Source: an uncultured Bacteroidales bacterium (GTDB taxonomy: Bacteria > Bacteroidota > Bacteroidia > Bacteroidales > P3). From it: 6,619 nt of DNA. Positions 1-6,597 of this stretch are shown piece by piece. Each line of letters opens with the position of its first letter. Position 1 is the stretch's first letter. The stretch covers positions 1 to 6,619 of the forward strand of contig CAMWVZ010000055.1 in assembly GCA_947177845.1 (NCBI GenBank). The letters are read 5' to 3'. The notes beneath the pieces were generated by a model. It was given only the letters and a program-made list of their open reading frames with translations, did not search any database and was not told the origin of the DNA. Made by a program: the position numbers and the translations under genes.

Positions 1-1
1 T

Positions 2-979
2 TTATTTGCCGGCGTATTTCTGCCCCGCTTTCGAAATCGAATCGCGCATCTGCGTGTCCGACTTCACGTTTTCCATACGGTAATAGTCCATAACGCCGAG
101 ATTTCCGCTGCGGAAAGCGGCGGCCAAAGCCAAGGGCACTTCCGCTTCGGCTTCAATCACTTTGGCGCGGGCTTCCTGCGCCTTGGCCTTCATTTCCTGT
201 TCGGAGGCCACGGCCATGGCGCGTCTTTCCTCAGCCTTGGCCTGTGCGATGTTCTTATCGGCATTGGCTTGGTCTATCTGCAACTGCGCCCCGATATTCT
301 TGCCCACGTCGATGTCGGCGATGTCGATGGAGAGAATTTCGTAGGCCGTGCCCGAATCGAGGCCTTTTTCCAAAACCACCCGCGAAATGGAGTCGGGGTT
401 TTCCAATACCTGCTTATGGGTGACGGCCGAACCGATAGAGGTGACGATGCCTTCGCCCACACGGGCCAAAATGGTTTCTTCGCCGGCGCCCCCCACCAAC
501 TGCTTGATGTTGGTGCGCACCGTAACACGGGCCGTGGCGATGAGCTGAATGCCGTCTTTGGCTACCGCCGTGACGGGAGGCGTGTTGATGACCTTGGGAT
601 TTACCGACATCTGCACGGCTTCGAACACGTTGCGGCCGGCCAAGTCTATGGCTGTGGCGGTTTTGAAATCGAGGTTCATATTGGCTTTGTCGGCCGAAAT
701 GAGGGCCTGCACCACAAGATTGAGGTGGCCGCCGGCCAGATAGTGGGCTTCGAGTTCGTTGCGGTTGAGTTTCAAGCCCGCTTTCTTGGCGGCGATGAGG
801 TTACGCACGATGACGGTGGGAGGCACCTTGCGCCAACGCATCAGGATAAGCTGAATGAGCGAAACGTTGACTCCCGAAACGAGGGCGTTGAACCACAGCC
901 CCACGGGGATGAAATAGAAGAGAAGCCATAAGAGGAACAGGCCTATCAGCACAACGGAAACAATCATACCTACCGACAT
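2..979 (-). CDS. floA: Flotillin-like protein FloA (UPF0365 / band-7-like membrane scaffold)
   Basis: Membrane-anchored scaffold of the bacterial flotillin group, which in other bacteria assembles into membrane foci that influence fluidity and local protein oligomerisation. The 325-residue product is near the usual 330. Residues about 5-27 and 33-47 are hydrophobic and likely form a membrane hairpin. A band-7/PHB-like region follows (about 50-225, with SVNPKVINTPPVTAVAKDGI at 125-144). Then comes an Ala/Glu/Lys/Gln-rich stretch (about 233-285) typical of the flotillin coiled coil, and a short tail ending YAGK. The stop is TAA at the window edge, so the gene is complete. The first ATG is preferred because it keeps the whole first hydrophobic segment; Met5 is an alternative. 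It lies 24 bases after nfeD, its usual partner. The leader is A-rich with no Shine-Dalgarno. Family assignment is firm; the cellular role is inferred from relatives. Confidence 0.95.
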   Translation of the reverse strand: MSVGMIVSVVLIGLFLLWLLFYFIPVGLWFNALVSGVNVSLIQLILMRWRKVPPTVIVRNLIAAKKAGLKLNRNELEAHYLAGGHLNLVVQALISADKANMNLDFKTATAIDLAGRNVFEAVQMSVNPKVINTPPVTAVAKDGIQLIATARVTVRTNIKQLVGGAGEETILARVGEGIVTSIGSAVTHKQVLENPDSISRVVLEKGLDSGTAYEILSIDIADIDVGKNIGAQLQIDQANADKNIAQAKAEERRAMAVASEQEMKAKAQEARAKVIEAEAEVPLALAAAFRSGNLGVMDYYRMENVKSDTQMRDSISKAGQKYAGK

Positions 980-1003
980 AGCTTTGTATTTTTAGTTTTT
1001 GTA

Positions 1004-1462
1004 TTAATATTGCTCTACGTAGATTTTGGCGCCTTCTACCTTGGCCACCCGTATTTTTGTGCGGGGGTCGATGAAGGTGGAAAGCGACTGCGCTTCGTAG
1101 AATTCGCCCCCGATTTCAATCTTGCCTGTGGGGGCGAGGCGCGAAACCGTGGTGCCTTCCTGTCCGGGCACTATCTTGGTGAATTCCTGATTCAATTTGT
1201 TTTCCAGCGAAGTATCGAGCTGTAATTTCTTCCATGTCTTGCGGCGGAAGATAAAGATGAGCGAGATGAACGACAGCAACAGCACCGCCACCAAAACCAC
1301 CCAGCCGAGGGTGTTGCCGCAGGCGGTGAAGGCGAAATAGACGCTGTACGCCAAGGCGCCCAAGCCGAGAAGCCCCGCTATCATGCCGGGAAAGACCAAG
1401 ATTTCCAACGCGATGAGAATAAGGCCTACCACAATGAGACCTGCAATCAAAAGGAGTGTCAT
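1004..1462 (-). CDS. Short NfeD-family membrane protein (no protease domain)
   Basis: A 152-residue NfeD protein of the short type, thought to work with flotillins. Three hydrophobic segments (about 3-22, 28-47 and 53-72) are followed by a basic stretch (RRKTWKK, 73-79). A C-terminal OB-fold-like NfeD domain spans about 98-152, with the family pattern LAPTGKIEIGGEFYEA (109-124), then KIRVAKVEGAKIYVEQY. The ClpP-like serine protease domain found in long NfeD proteins is absent, so it is unlikely to be an enzyme itself. The ATG start keeps the first membrane helix intact. It follows the TPM gene by 18 bases and precedes floA by 24. The NfeD-flotillin pairing is a well-known gene neighbourhood and supports both calls. 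Function beyond membrane partnering with FloA is not visible in the sequence. Confidence 0.92.
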   Translation of the reverse strand: MTLLLIAGLIVVGLILIALEILVFPGMIAGLLGLGALAYSVYFAFTACGNTLGWVVLVAVLLLSFISLIFIFRRKTWKKLQLDTSLENKLNQEFTKIVPGQEGTTVSRLAPTGKIEIGGEFYEAQSLSTFIDPRTKIRVAKVEGAKIYVEQY

Positions 1463-1480
1463 AGTGTATCGTTTAAGTGC

Positions 1481-2317
1481 TTAGAACCGACCGCCGGCAC
1501 CGCCTCCGCCGAAACTTCCTCCGCCGAAGCCGCCGAAACCGCCGCCCCCGAAACCACCTCCGCTGCTTCGGGAACCTCCCGAAGCGTTGCCCATGCTCAA
1601 CAACGTGCCCAAGACCGCCATGCGCAGGCCTCTGTTCACGTCTTGGCCTCCGGAGCCGCCGCCGTTATTCTTGTTGTTCTTGTTCTTGGCCGCCACCACC
1701 GCCACGGCGAAAACAACGAGAGCTACCGCGATTATCGCAAAAATCAGCGCAAGGGCAATCGCCACCTCGTCTTGGGGCATATATTCCTTGACGGAGATTT
1801 CGCCCGCCGCCAAAGGCATGATAACCTGCAAGGCGGCCAGTATGCCTTCCGCATATTCGCCTTGGCGGAAATAGGGAATCATCTCGTCGTCGATGATGCG
1901 TTTGCATACCGCATCGGGAAGGACGGCCTCCAAGCCGTAGCCGGGCGCGATGAACACTTCTCCCGCGCCATAGTCGTTGCGGGGCTTGATGAGAATCACC
2001 ACGCCGTTGTCGTACTTGGCGTTGCCCACACCCCAGCGTTCCCCTATTTCAAAGGCCATTTGCGAGGCCGAGTAGCCTCCCAAGTCGTTGAGGGTTACTA
2101 TGGTTATCTGATTGGATGTGCTGTCGTTGAACGCCTGCAGCACCCTTTCGAATCCCCAAGCCTCCTGTTGCAGGATGTTGGCGTAGTCGTTGACCAAGCG
2201 CGGGGGGACGGGCGCGGGCGGGACAGGGTTGCGGGCGAGCGAGAATGTCGTTGCCCCGCCCGCGCCCACGAACAGCAGCGCCAAAACGAGGCGCGCGATT
2301 TTTTGCCGGCCTCTCAT
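1481..2317 (-). CDS. TPM-domain protein with signal peptide, membrane anchor and Gly/Phe-rich tail (YgcG-like)
   Basis: A 278-residue secreted, membrane-anchored protein. The N-terminus has a basic patch (RGRQK) and a hydrophobic stretch (about 8-28), consistent with a signal peptide possibly cut after Ala28. A Pro-rich linker (31-39) leads to the TPM domain at about 42-168, recognised by VNDYANIL (42-49), WGVGNAKYDNGVVILI (95-110), IAPGYGLEAVLPDA (123-136) and FRQGEYAEGI (150-159). A membrane helix follows (about 184-208), then an Asn/Lys linker and a Gly/Ser/Phe tail (247-278), as in many bacterial TPM proteins. Related plant TLP18.3/Psb32 proteins act in photosystem II repair and have been reported as acidic phosphatases, but the bacterial activity is unclear and I do not assign one. 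The start codon overlaps the lemA stop by one base, implying translational coupling. LemA next to TPM proteins is a recurrent pairing, so a joint envelope role is likely. Confidence 0.88.
   Translation of the reverse strand: MRGRQKIARLVLALLFVGAGGATTFSLARNPVPPAPVPPRLVNDYANILQQEAWGFERVLQAFNDSTSNQITIVTLNDLGGYSASQMAFEIGERWGVGNAKYDNGVVILIKPRNDYGAGEVFIAPGYGLEAVLPDAVCKRIIDDEMIPYFRQGEYAEGILAALQVIMPLAAGEISVKEYMPQDEVAIALALIFAIIAVALVVFAVAVVAAKNKNNKNNGGGSGGQDVNRGLRMAVLGTLLSMGNASGGSRSSGGGFGGGGFGGFGGGSFGGGGAGGRF
1487..1575 (-). repeat. Low-complexity repeat encoding the Gly/Phe tail of the TPM protein
   Basis: On the plus strand this stretch is built from repeated CCGCCGAAACC / CCTCCGCCGAA-like units. Read on the minus strand it gives GGGFGGGGFGGFGGGSF and then GGGGAGG. 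It lies within the TPM gene and stays in frame. Such short GC-rich repeats may gain or lose units by slippage, but changes in multiples of three would only alter tail length. Confidence 0.8.
1565..1585 (-). repeat. Perfect 9-bp inverted repeat with 3-base loop inside the TPM gene
   Basis: The arms GCTTCGGGA (1565-1573) and TCCCGAAGC (1577-1585) are exact reverse complements around ACC. In the transcript this would be a stable GC-rich hairpin. It encodes Ala-Ser-Gly-Gly-Ser-Arg-Ser (residues 245-251), just before the Gly/Phe tail. No U-run follows it, so it is not an intrinsic terminator. It may be a by-product of Ser/Gly codon choice. Confidence 0.6.
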
Positions 2318-2319
2318 TA
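2315..2319 (-). other. Overlapping stop/start (TAATG) joining lemA to the TPM gene
   Basis: On the minus strand the lemA stop TAA and the TPM start ATG share one A. This arrangement is typical of translational coupling, where a ribosome ending lemA restarts on the next gene. It supports a fixed co-expression of the two proteins and also fixes the TPM start. Confidence 0.85.
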
Positions 2320-2919
2320 TTTTCCGAAATCAAAATCCACTTCGGGAGCTTCGTCGGCTCCTTCCTTGGCCGTGAAATAGCCTTTCTTCTCGAAATGGAA
2401 CATAGCGGCGAAGAGATTGGCGGGGAAGCGGCGAATGGACGTGTTGTAGACCTTGACCGTTTCGTTGAATTTCTGCCGCTCCACGGCGATGCGGTTTTCG
2501 GTGCCTTCCAGCTGCGCCTGCAATTCGGAGAAATTCTGCGTGGCCTTGAGGTCGGGATAGCGTTCCACGCTCACCAACAAACGTCCCAAGGAGGCGCTCA
2601 AAGCGTCTTGGGCGGCCTGAAACTTGGCCACATTGGCTTCGGTGAGTTCGTCGGCAGACAGTTTCACCTGCGTGGCCGAAGCGCGGGCTTCCACCACTTC
2701 CTGCAAGGTGCTCCGCTCGAAATCGGCGGCGCCTTTCACGGTGCTTACCAAATTGGGAATGAGGTCGGCGCGGCGTTGATATACGTTTTCCACCTGACTC
2801 CAAGCCGAGGCCACCGCCTCGTCTTTCCTCACCAGTCCGTTATAAATTGAAACCACCCACATCACCAACAGGGCGACGATGATGACGATGATACCTACGT
2901 TTCCTAATTTCTTTTTCAT
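2317..2919 (-). CDS. lemA: LemA family protein
   Basis: A 200-residue membrane-anchored helical-bundle protein of unknown biochemical function. One N-terminal membrane helix (about 7-25) follows the basic MKKK start, giving the family's short-inside, bundle-outside arrangement. Conserved LemA signatures are clear: IYNGLVRKDEAVASAWSQVE (25-44), YQRRADLIPNLV (47-58), VERYPDLKA (118-126), LEGTENRIAVERQKFNE (137-153), VYNTSIRRFPANL (157-169) and the acidic C-terminus APEVDFDF. The start matches the family length and retains the anchor helix. It begins 9 bases after glmM and runs by a one-base overlap into the TPM gene. The leader (AGCATTGCCCT) has no Shine-Dalgarno. The name comes from a Listeria antigen and says nothing about function. 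The TPM, NfeD and FloA neighbours point to a membrane role, which is inference. Confidence 0.95.
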   Translation of the reverse strand: MKKKLGNVGIIVIIVALLVMWVVSIYNGLVRKDEAVASAWSQVENVYQRRADLIPNLVSTVKGAADFERSTLQEVVEARASATQVKLSADELTEANVAKFQAAQDALSASLGRLLVSVERYPDLKATQNFSELQAQLEGTENRIAVERQKFNETVKVYNTSIRRFPANLFAAMFHFEKKGYFTAKEGADEAPEVDFDFGK

Positions 2920-2928
2920 AGGGCAATG

Positions 2929-4359
2929 CTATTTGGAGTTTTTGATTTCGTCCACGAATTTCTTGCCTAAGGCCGCGGCTTTCCTGGCCGTGGTGCTTTC
3001 GGCATACACGCGCATGATAGGCTCGGTGTTGGATTTACGCAACTGCACCCATTCGCGTGTTTTCTCGAAGTCGATACGGATGCCGTCTTCGGTGGAGATT
3101 TTCTCGGAGGCGTATTTCCTGCGGATTTTCGCCAAAATCGCGTCGGGCTTCATGCCGGGCGTGAGGTCGATGCGGTTCTTCGAGATGACGTAGGGGGGGA
3201 GGGAGTCGCGGAAACGGGTCATCGAGAAGGTTTCGTCCTTGAGGCGTTGCTTGGCGAAGGCCGAGAGGAAGAGGGCCACGCCGATGAGGGCGTCGCGGCC
3301 GTAGTGCAGGGCGGGATAGATGACGCCGCCGTTGCCTTCGCCGCCTATCACGGCCTTTACCTGCTTCATCTTGGCCACCACATTCACTTCGCCCACGGGC
3401 GCGGAATAGTATTGGCCTCCGAAGCTTTCGGTGACATCGCGCAGGGCGCGGGTGGAGGACATGTTCGACACGGTATTGTTGGGGCCCCTGCGGTTGCCGA
3501 GCACGTATCGGGCCACGGAAACCAGCGTGTATTCCTCGCCGAACATGCTGCCGTCCTCGCATACAAAGGCGAGGCGGTCCACATCGGGGTCTACGGAGAT
3601 GCCGAGGTCGGCCTTGTATTTCCTTACCTTTTCCGAGAGTTCGGTGAGGTGGGCGGGGAGGGGTTCGGGGTTATGGGCGAACTTGCCGTTGGGATTGCCG
3701 TTGATTACCTTGACGAAGCCTACGCCCAATTTTCTGAGCAGGCGTGAGATGACTTCTCCGCCCGTGGAGTTGATGCCGTCCACCACCACGCGCAGGCGGG
3801 CTTCCTTGATGGTGTACGGGTCTACGTCTCTTGTGCGCAGCACTTTGGAGATGTGATAGGCTATCGCCTTGGTGTCGCAGGTGAGCTTGCCCAACCGATG
3901 GACGGGCGCAGCCGAAAAATCCATTTTTTCGGCAAGGGCAAGAACTTCTTGCCCTTCGGCGGCATCGAGAAATTCTCCCGAGCGTCCGAGCAGCTTGAGT
4001 GCGTTCCATTCGGCGGGGTTGTGGCTGGCGGTGAGGATGATGCCGCCCTGCGCCCTATGGTGTACCACCGCCATTTCGACGGTAGGCGTGGTGGAAAGTC
4101 CGAGATCGATCACATTCACCCCCATACCCAAAAGACTGCCCGTAACCAAACGGTTCACCATGTCTCCCGACATACGGCCGTCGCGCCCCACCACCACTCT
4201 TATGGCACGCAGGCCGCGGGCATCGGTCTTTTCGTAGCGCACCTTGAGGAACTGGGCGAAGGCGCAGCTGAACTTCACGATATCCATAGGCGTGAGGTTT
4301 TCGCCTTCCATGCCTCCTATGGTGCCGCGTATACCCGATATGGATTTTATCAGAGCCAT
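2929..4359 (-). CDS. glmM: Phosphohexomutase, probable phosphoglucosamine mutase (archaeal-like type)
   Basis: Cytosolic alpha-D-phosphohexomutase of 476 residues. GlmM converts glucosamine-6-phosphate to glucosamine-1-phosphate on the way to UDP-GlcNAc, needed for peptidoglycan and lipid A. All four active-site loops are present: phospho-serine loop TASHNPAEWNALK (110-122, catalytic Ser112), metal loop DPDVDR (257-262), sugar loop GEGNGG (340-345) and phosphate-binding loop RKSNTEP (441-447). The N-terminal ISGIRGTIGG (7-16) is typical. The serine loop and sugar loop differ from classical E. coli GlmM, which has a SASHNP...DNGIK loop and GEqSGH, and resemble the archaeal-like form that I recall as usual in Bacteroidetes. 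The family is certain. GlcN specificity over mannose or glucose phosphate is inferred. The gene starts 7 bases after folD and the stop is TAG. Two perfect inverted repeats lie within it at 3911-3956. Confidence 0.85.
   Translation of the reverse strand: MALIKSISGIRGTIGGMEGENLTPMDIVKFSCAFAQFLKVRYEKTDARGLRAIRVVVGRDGRMSGDMVNRLVTGSLLGMGVNVIDLGLSTTPTVEMAVVHHRAQGGIILTASHNPAEWNALKLLGRSGEFLDAAEGQEVLALAEKMDFSAAPVHRLGKLTCDTKAIAYHISKVLRTRDVDPYTIKEARLRVVVDGINSTGGEVISRLLRKLGVGFVKVINGNPNGKFAHNPEPLPAHLTELSEKVRKYKADLGISVDPDVDRLAFVCEDGSMFGEEYTLVSVARYVLGNRRGPNNTVSNMSSTRALRDVTESFGGQYYSAPVGEVNVVAKMKQVKAVIGGEGNGGVIYPALHYGRDALIGVALFLSAFAKQRLKDETFSMTRFRDSLPPYVISKNRIDLTPGMKPDAILAKIRRKYASEKISTEDGIRIDFEKTREWVQLRKSNTEPIMRVYAESTTARKAAALGKKFVDEIKNSK
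3911..3933 (-). repeat. Perfect 9-bp inverted repeat, 5-base loop, within glmM
   Basis: Arms GCCGAAAAA (3911-3919) and TTTTTCGGC (3925-3933) are exact reverse complements around TCCAT. On the transcript strand it encodes roughly Ala143 to Ala150 of GlmM. The U-rich part is inside the stem rather than after it, so it is not a standard terminator. It abuts a second, longer inverted repeat. Confidence 0.75.
3934..3956 (-). repeat. Perfect 11-bp inverted repeat around a single base, within glmM
   Basis: Arms AAGGGCAAGAA (3934-3944) and TTCTTGCCCTT (3946-3956) are exact reverse complements around C3945. In RNA the central pairs would open to a loop of about 3-7 bases, leaving a strong stem. It encodes about Glu135 to Leu142 of GlmM and directly abuts the other repeat, giving two back-to-back hairpins in the message. 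Confidence 0.75.
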
Positions 4360-4366
4360 TTCGCGC

Positions 4367-5251
4367 TTATTTTTTAGGGAAACGTTTGTGATAGGCTTTC
4401 ATGGTGTTCATCAGAAGGGCCGCGATGGTCATCGCTCCCACACCGCCCGGAACGGGGGTAATGGCGCTGCATTTCTTCGACACGGCGGGAAAGTCCACGT
4501 CTCCCATGATGCGGAATCCGTTGGGTTGGCTCTCGTCGGCGATGCGGTGGATGCCCACGTCAATCACCACGGCGCCTTCCTTCACCATATCGGCTTTCAC
4601 GAATCCGGGTTTGCCGATGGCGGCCACCAAGATGTCGGCGCGGCGGGTGATTTCGGCAAGGTCTTGGGTCTTGCTGTGGCAGAGCGTCACCGTGGCGTTG
4701 GCATCGGGTTTGTTGCGGCTCAGAAGCAGGGCCATGGGGGTGCCCACGATATTGCTTCGCCCCAACACCACGCAGTTTTTGCCCACGGTTTCGATACCGG
4801 CGCGGCGAATCAGCTCCATGATGCCGCAGGGGGTGGCGGGAATGAAGGTGTCTTCGCCCATAACCAGCTTGCCGAGGTTGGAGGGGCTGAAGCCGTCTAT
4901 GTCTTTGTCGGGGTTGACGGCGGCCATTACCTTATCGGCGTCGATATGCTTGGGAAGGGGCAGTTGCACGATATAGCCGTCCACTTCGTCGTCGTTGTTG
5001 AGAAAGTTAATCACTTCCAGAAGTTCCTTTTCGGAAACGTTGTCTTCGTAGCGGTAGAGCGAAGAGGTCATGCCCACGGCCTTGCAGTTCTTGTCCTTGC
5101 TGGCCACGTAGGTTTCGCTGGCGCCGTCGTGCCCCACCAGAATGGCGGCCATGTGCGGGGCGCGTTGTCCGCTGTCGATGATTTGCGCGATTTCGGCTGC
5201 GATTTCGCTCTTCACTTCCGCGCAAATGGTTTTTCCGTCTATAATCTTCAT
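4367..5251 (-). CDS. folD: Bifunctional methylenetetrahydrofolate dehydrogenase / methenyltetrahydrofolate cyclohydrolase FolD
   Basis: Cytosolic one-carbon enzyme that oxidises 5,10-methylene-THF to 5,10-methenyl-THF with NADP and then hydrolyses it to 10-formyl-THF, feeding purine synthesis and initiator-tRNA formylation. The 294-residue length is normal. The catalytic motif YVASKDK (48-54) holds Tyr48 and Lys52, equivalent to the Tyr/Lys pair of E. coli FolD. VQLPLP (95-100) and PDKDIDGF (114-121, Asp119) form the folate site. VLGRSNIVGTP (162-172) is the dinucleotide-binding loop, and ITPVPGGVGAMT (264-275) is the second family signature. Nothing essential is missing. It follows ffh by 14 bases and precedes glmM by 7. 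The spacer ahead of its ATG is almost pure A/T (ATTAATAAAAAATT), a usual Bacteroidota-style start without Shine-Dalgarno. Confidence 0.97.
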   Translation of the reverse strand: MKIIDGKTICAEVKSEIAAEIAQIIDSGQRAPHMAAILVGHDGASETYVASKDKNCKAVGMTSSLYRYEDNVSEKELLEVINFLNNDDEVDGYIVQLPLPKHIDADKVMAAVNPDKDIDGFSPSNLGKLVMGEDTFIPATPCGIMELIRRAGIETVGKNCVVLGRSNIVGTPMALLLSRNKPDANATVTLCHSKTQDLAEITRRADILVAAIGKPGFVKADMVKEGAVVIDVGIHRIADESQPNGFRIMGDVDFPAVSKKCSAITPVPGGVGAMTIAALLMNTMKAYHKRFPKK

Positions 5252-5265
5252 AATTTTTTATTAAT

Positions 5266-6597
5266 TTATCTTCTTCCGTGCCGCATCTGCTTCATAGCCT
5301 GCATCATGCCGGGCTTCGACACGGTTTTCATCATCTTCTTGGTTTCTTCCAACTGCTTTATCATCTTGTTCACCTCCTGAATGGTGGTGCCGCTGCCTTC
5401 GGCGATACGCTTGCGACGGCCGGCGTCGAGCACCTGCGGGTGCGAGCGTTCGTAGGGGGTCATGGACTGTATCATGGCTTCGATAGGCTTGAAGGCGTTG
5501 TCGTCTACATCCACATCCTTCAATGCCTTGCCCACGCCCGGAATCATCCCCAACAGATCCTTCATATTACCCATTTTCTTAATCTGCTGGATTTGTGCGT
5601 AGAAATCGTCGAAGTTGAAATCGTTGGTGCGGAATTTCTTTTGCAGTTTGCGGGCCTCTTCCTCATCGTACTGGGCCTGTGCGCGTTCCACAAACGACAC
5701 GATGTCGCCCATGCCCAAGATACGGTCGGCCATACGTGCGGGGTAGAAGATGTCGAGCGCGTCCATTTTCTCGCCCACACCCACGAACTTGATAGGCACC
5801 TGCACCACCGAACGGATGGTGAGCGCGGCACCGCCTCGTGTGTCGCCGTCCAACTTGGTGAGAATCACGCCTTCGTATTGCAGTCTGTCGTAGAAGGCCT
5901 TGGCGGTGTTCACCGCGTCCTGCCCCGTCATGGCGTCCACCACGAAAAGGGTTTCCTGCGGGTTCACCTCGGCTTTGATGCGGCCTATCTCATCCATCAT
6001 GGCCTCGTCTACGGCCAAACGGCCCGCGGTGTCGATAATCACCACGTTCAGGGCGTTTTCCTTGGCGTGCCGCACGGCTGCGCGGGCTATCTTCACGGGG
6101 TCTTTCTCTTCGCGTTGGCTAAAGATGGGAACGTCTATCTGCGTTCCGAGGGTTTCCAATTGGTCGATGGCGGCGGGACGATACACGTCGGCGGCCACCA
6201 ACAGGGGGTGTTTGCCTTTCTTGCTCTTCAGGAAATTAGCCAGTTTGGCCGAGTGCGTGGTCTTACCCGAGCCTTGCAGACCGGCCATGAGGATTACGGT
6301 GGGATTGATTTGGAGGTTGATTTCCGCGGCGCTCGTGCCCATGAGGGTCACCAATTCGTCGTGCACGAGCTTCACCATCATCTGTCCGGGCGAAACGGCG
6401 GTGAGCACGTTCTGCCCCAAGGCCTTTTCCTTGACGGTGTCGGTGAATTGCTTGGCTATCTTATAACTGACGTCGGCATCCAAAAGCGCCCGACGGACTT
6501 CCTTCAACGTTTCGGCTACATTGATTTCGGTAATCTTGCCTTGACCCTTGAGCAGCTTAAACGCCCTGTCAAGTTTATCGGAAAGGTTTTCAAACAT
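5266..6597 (-). CDS. ffh: Signal recognition particle protein Ffh (SRP54 homologue)
   Basis: GTPase of the signal recognition particle. With 4.5S/SRP RNA it binds hydrophobic signal sequences on ribosomes and delivers them to FtsY at the membrane. The 443-residue protein has an N-terminal helical N domain (about 1-85), a G domain (about 98-295) and a Met-rich M domain (about 325-443). G-domain motifs are GLQGSGKTT (106-114, P-loop), DVYRPAA (137-143), DTAGR (189-193), TKLDGD (247-252) and GVGEK (273-277). The M domain has the RNA-binding RIAEGSGTT (397-405) and many Met residues (MKQMRHGRR end). The start MFENLSDKLDRAFK matches family N-termini. The frame stays open upstream to the window edge, but with no better start. 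It is the first gene of the string seen here; any promoter lies beyond the window or in the 22 bases left. Confidence 0.98.
   Translation of the reverse strand: MFENLSDKLDRAFKLLKGQGKITEINVAETLKEVRRALLDADVSYKIAKQFTDTVKEKALGQNVLTAVSPGQMMVKLVHDELVTLMGTSAAEINLQINPTVILMAGLQGSGKTTHSAKLANFLKSKKGKHPLLVAADVYRPAAIDQLETLGTQIDVPIFSQREEKDPVKIARAAVRHAKENALNVVIIDTAGRLAVDEAMMDEIGRIKAEVNPQETLFVVDAMTGQDAVNTAKAFYDRLQYEGVILTKLDGDTRGGAALTIRSVVQVPIKFVGVGEKMDALDIFYPARMADRILGMGDIVSFVERAQAQYDEEEARKLQKKFRTNDFNFDDFYAQIQQIKKMGNMKDLLGMIPGVGKALKDVDVDDNAFKPIEAMIQSMTPYERSHPQVLDAGRRKRIAEGSGTTIQEVNKMIKQLEETKKMMKTVSKPGMMQAMKQMRHGRR

Larger units (their letters stand above)
2..6597 (-). other. Probable seven-gene transcription unit ffh-folD-glmM-lemA-TPM-nfeD-floA
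   Basis: Seven co-directional genes have spacings of 14, 7, 9, -1, 18 and 24 bases and no terminator-like hairpin plus U-run between any pair. No spacer carries a convincing TAnnTTTG promoter on the coding strand. A shared transcript is inferred from this packing. Internal promoters within coding sequence, for example ahead of lemA, cannot be excluded by eye. Confidence 0.7.

Noticed and set aside
269..931. A 220-codon plus-strand open frame opposite floA
   Set aside because: Fully antisense to a complete FloA with family-typical length; no recognisable motif.
983..1012. TTTG (983-986), 18 bases, then TAATATTG (1005-1012) on the plus strand, resembling a Bacteroidota promoter TTTG ... TAnnTTTG
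   Set aside because: One mismatch in the -7 element, it lies in an A/T-rich spacer where such matches arise by chance, and it would drive only antisense RNA into nfeD with no gene to serve.
1643..2380. A 245-codon plus-strand open frame opposite the TPM gene and the end of lemA
   Set aside because: Shadow of two well-supported genes; no domain, and composition reflects the complementary strand.
3911..3933. Hairpin with T-run as an intrinsic terminator inside glmM
   Set aside because: The T-run is part of the stem and no U-run follows the hairpin in the transcript direction; the glmM reading frame continues intact through it.
4244..5380. A 378-codon open frame on the plus strand, opposite folD and both its flanks
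   Set aside because: It spans folD and parts of glmM and ffh, all with intact family motifs. Its translation is rich in His/Gly/Val without recognisable domains, as expected for the antisense of GC-biased codons.
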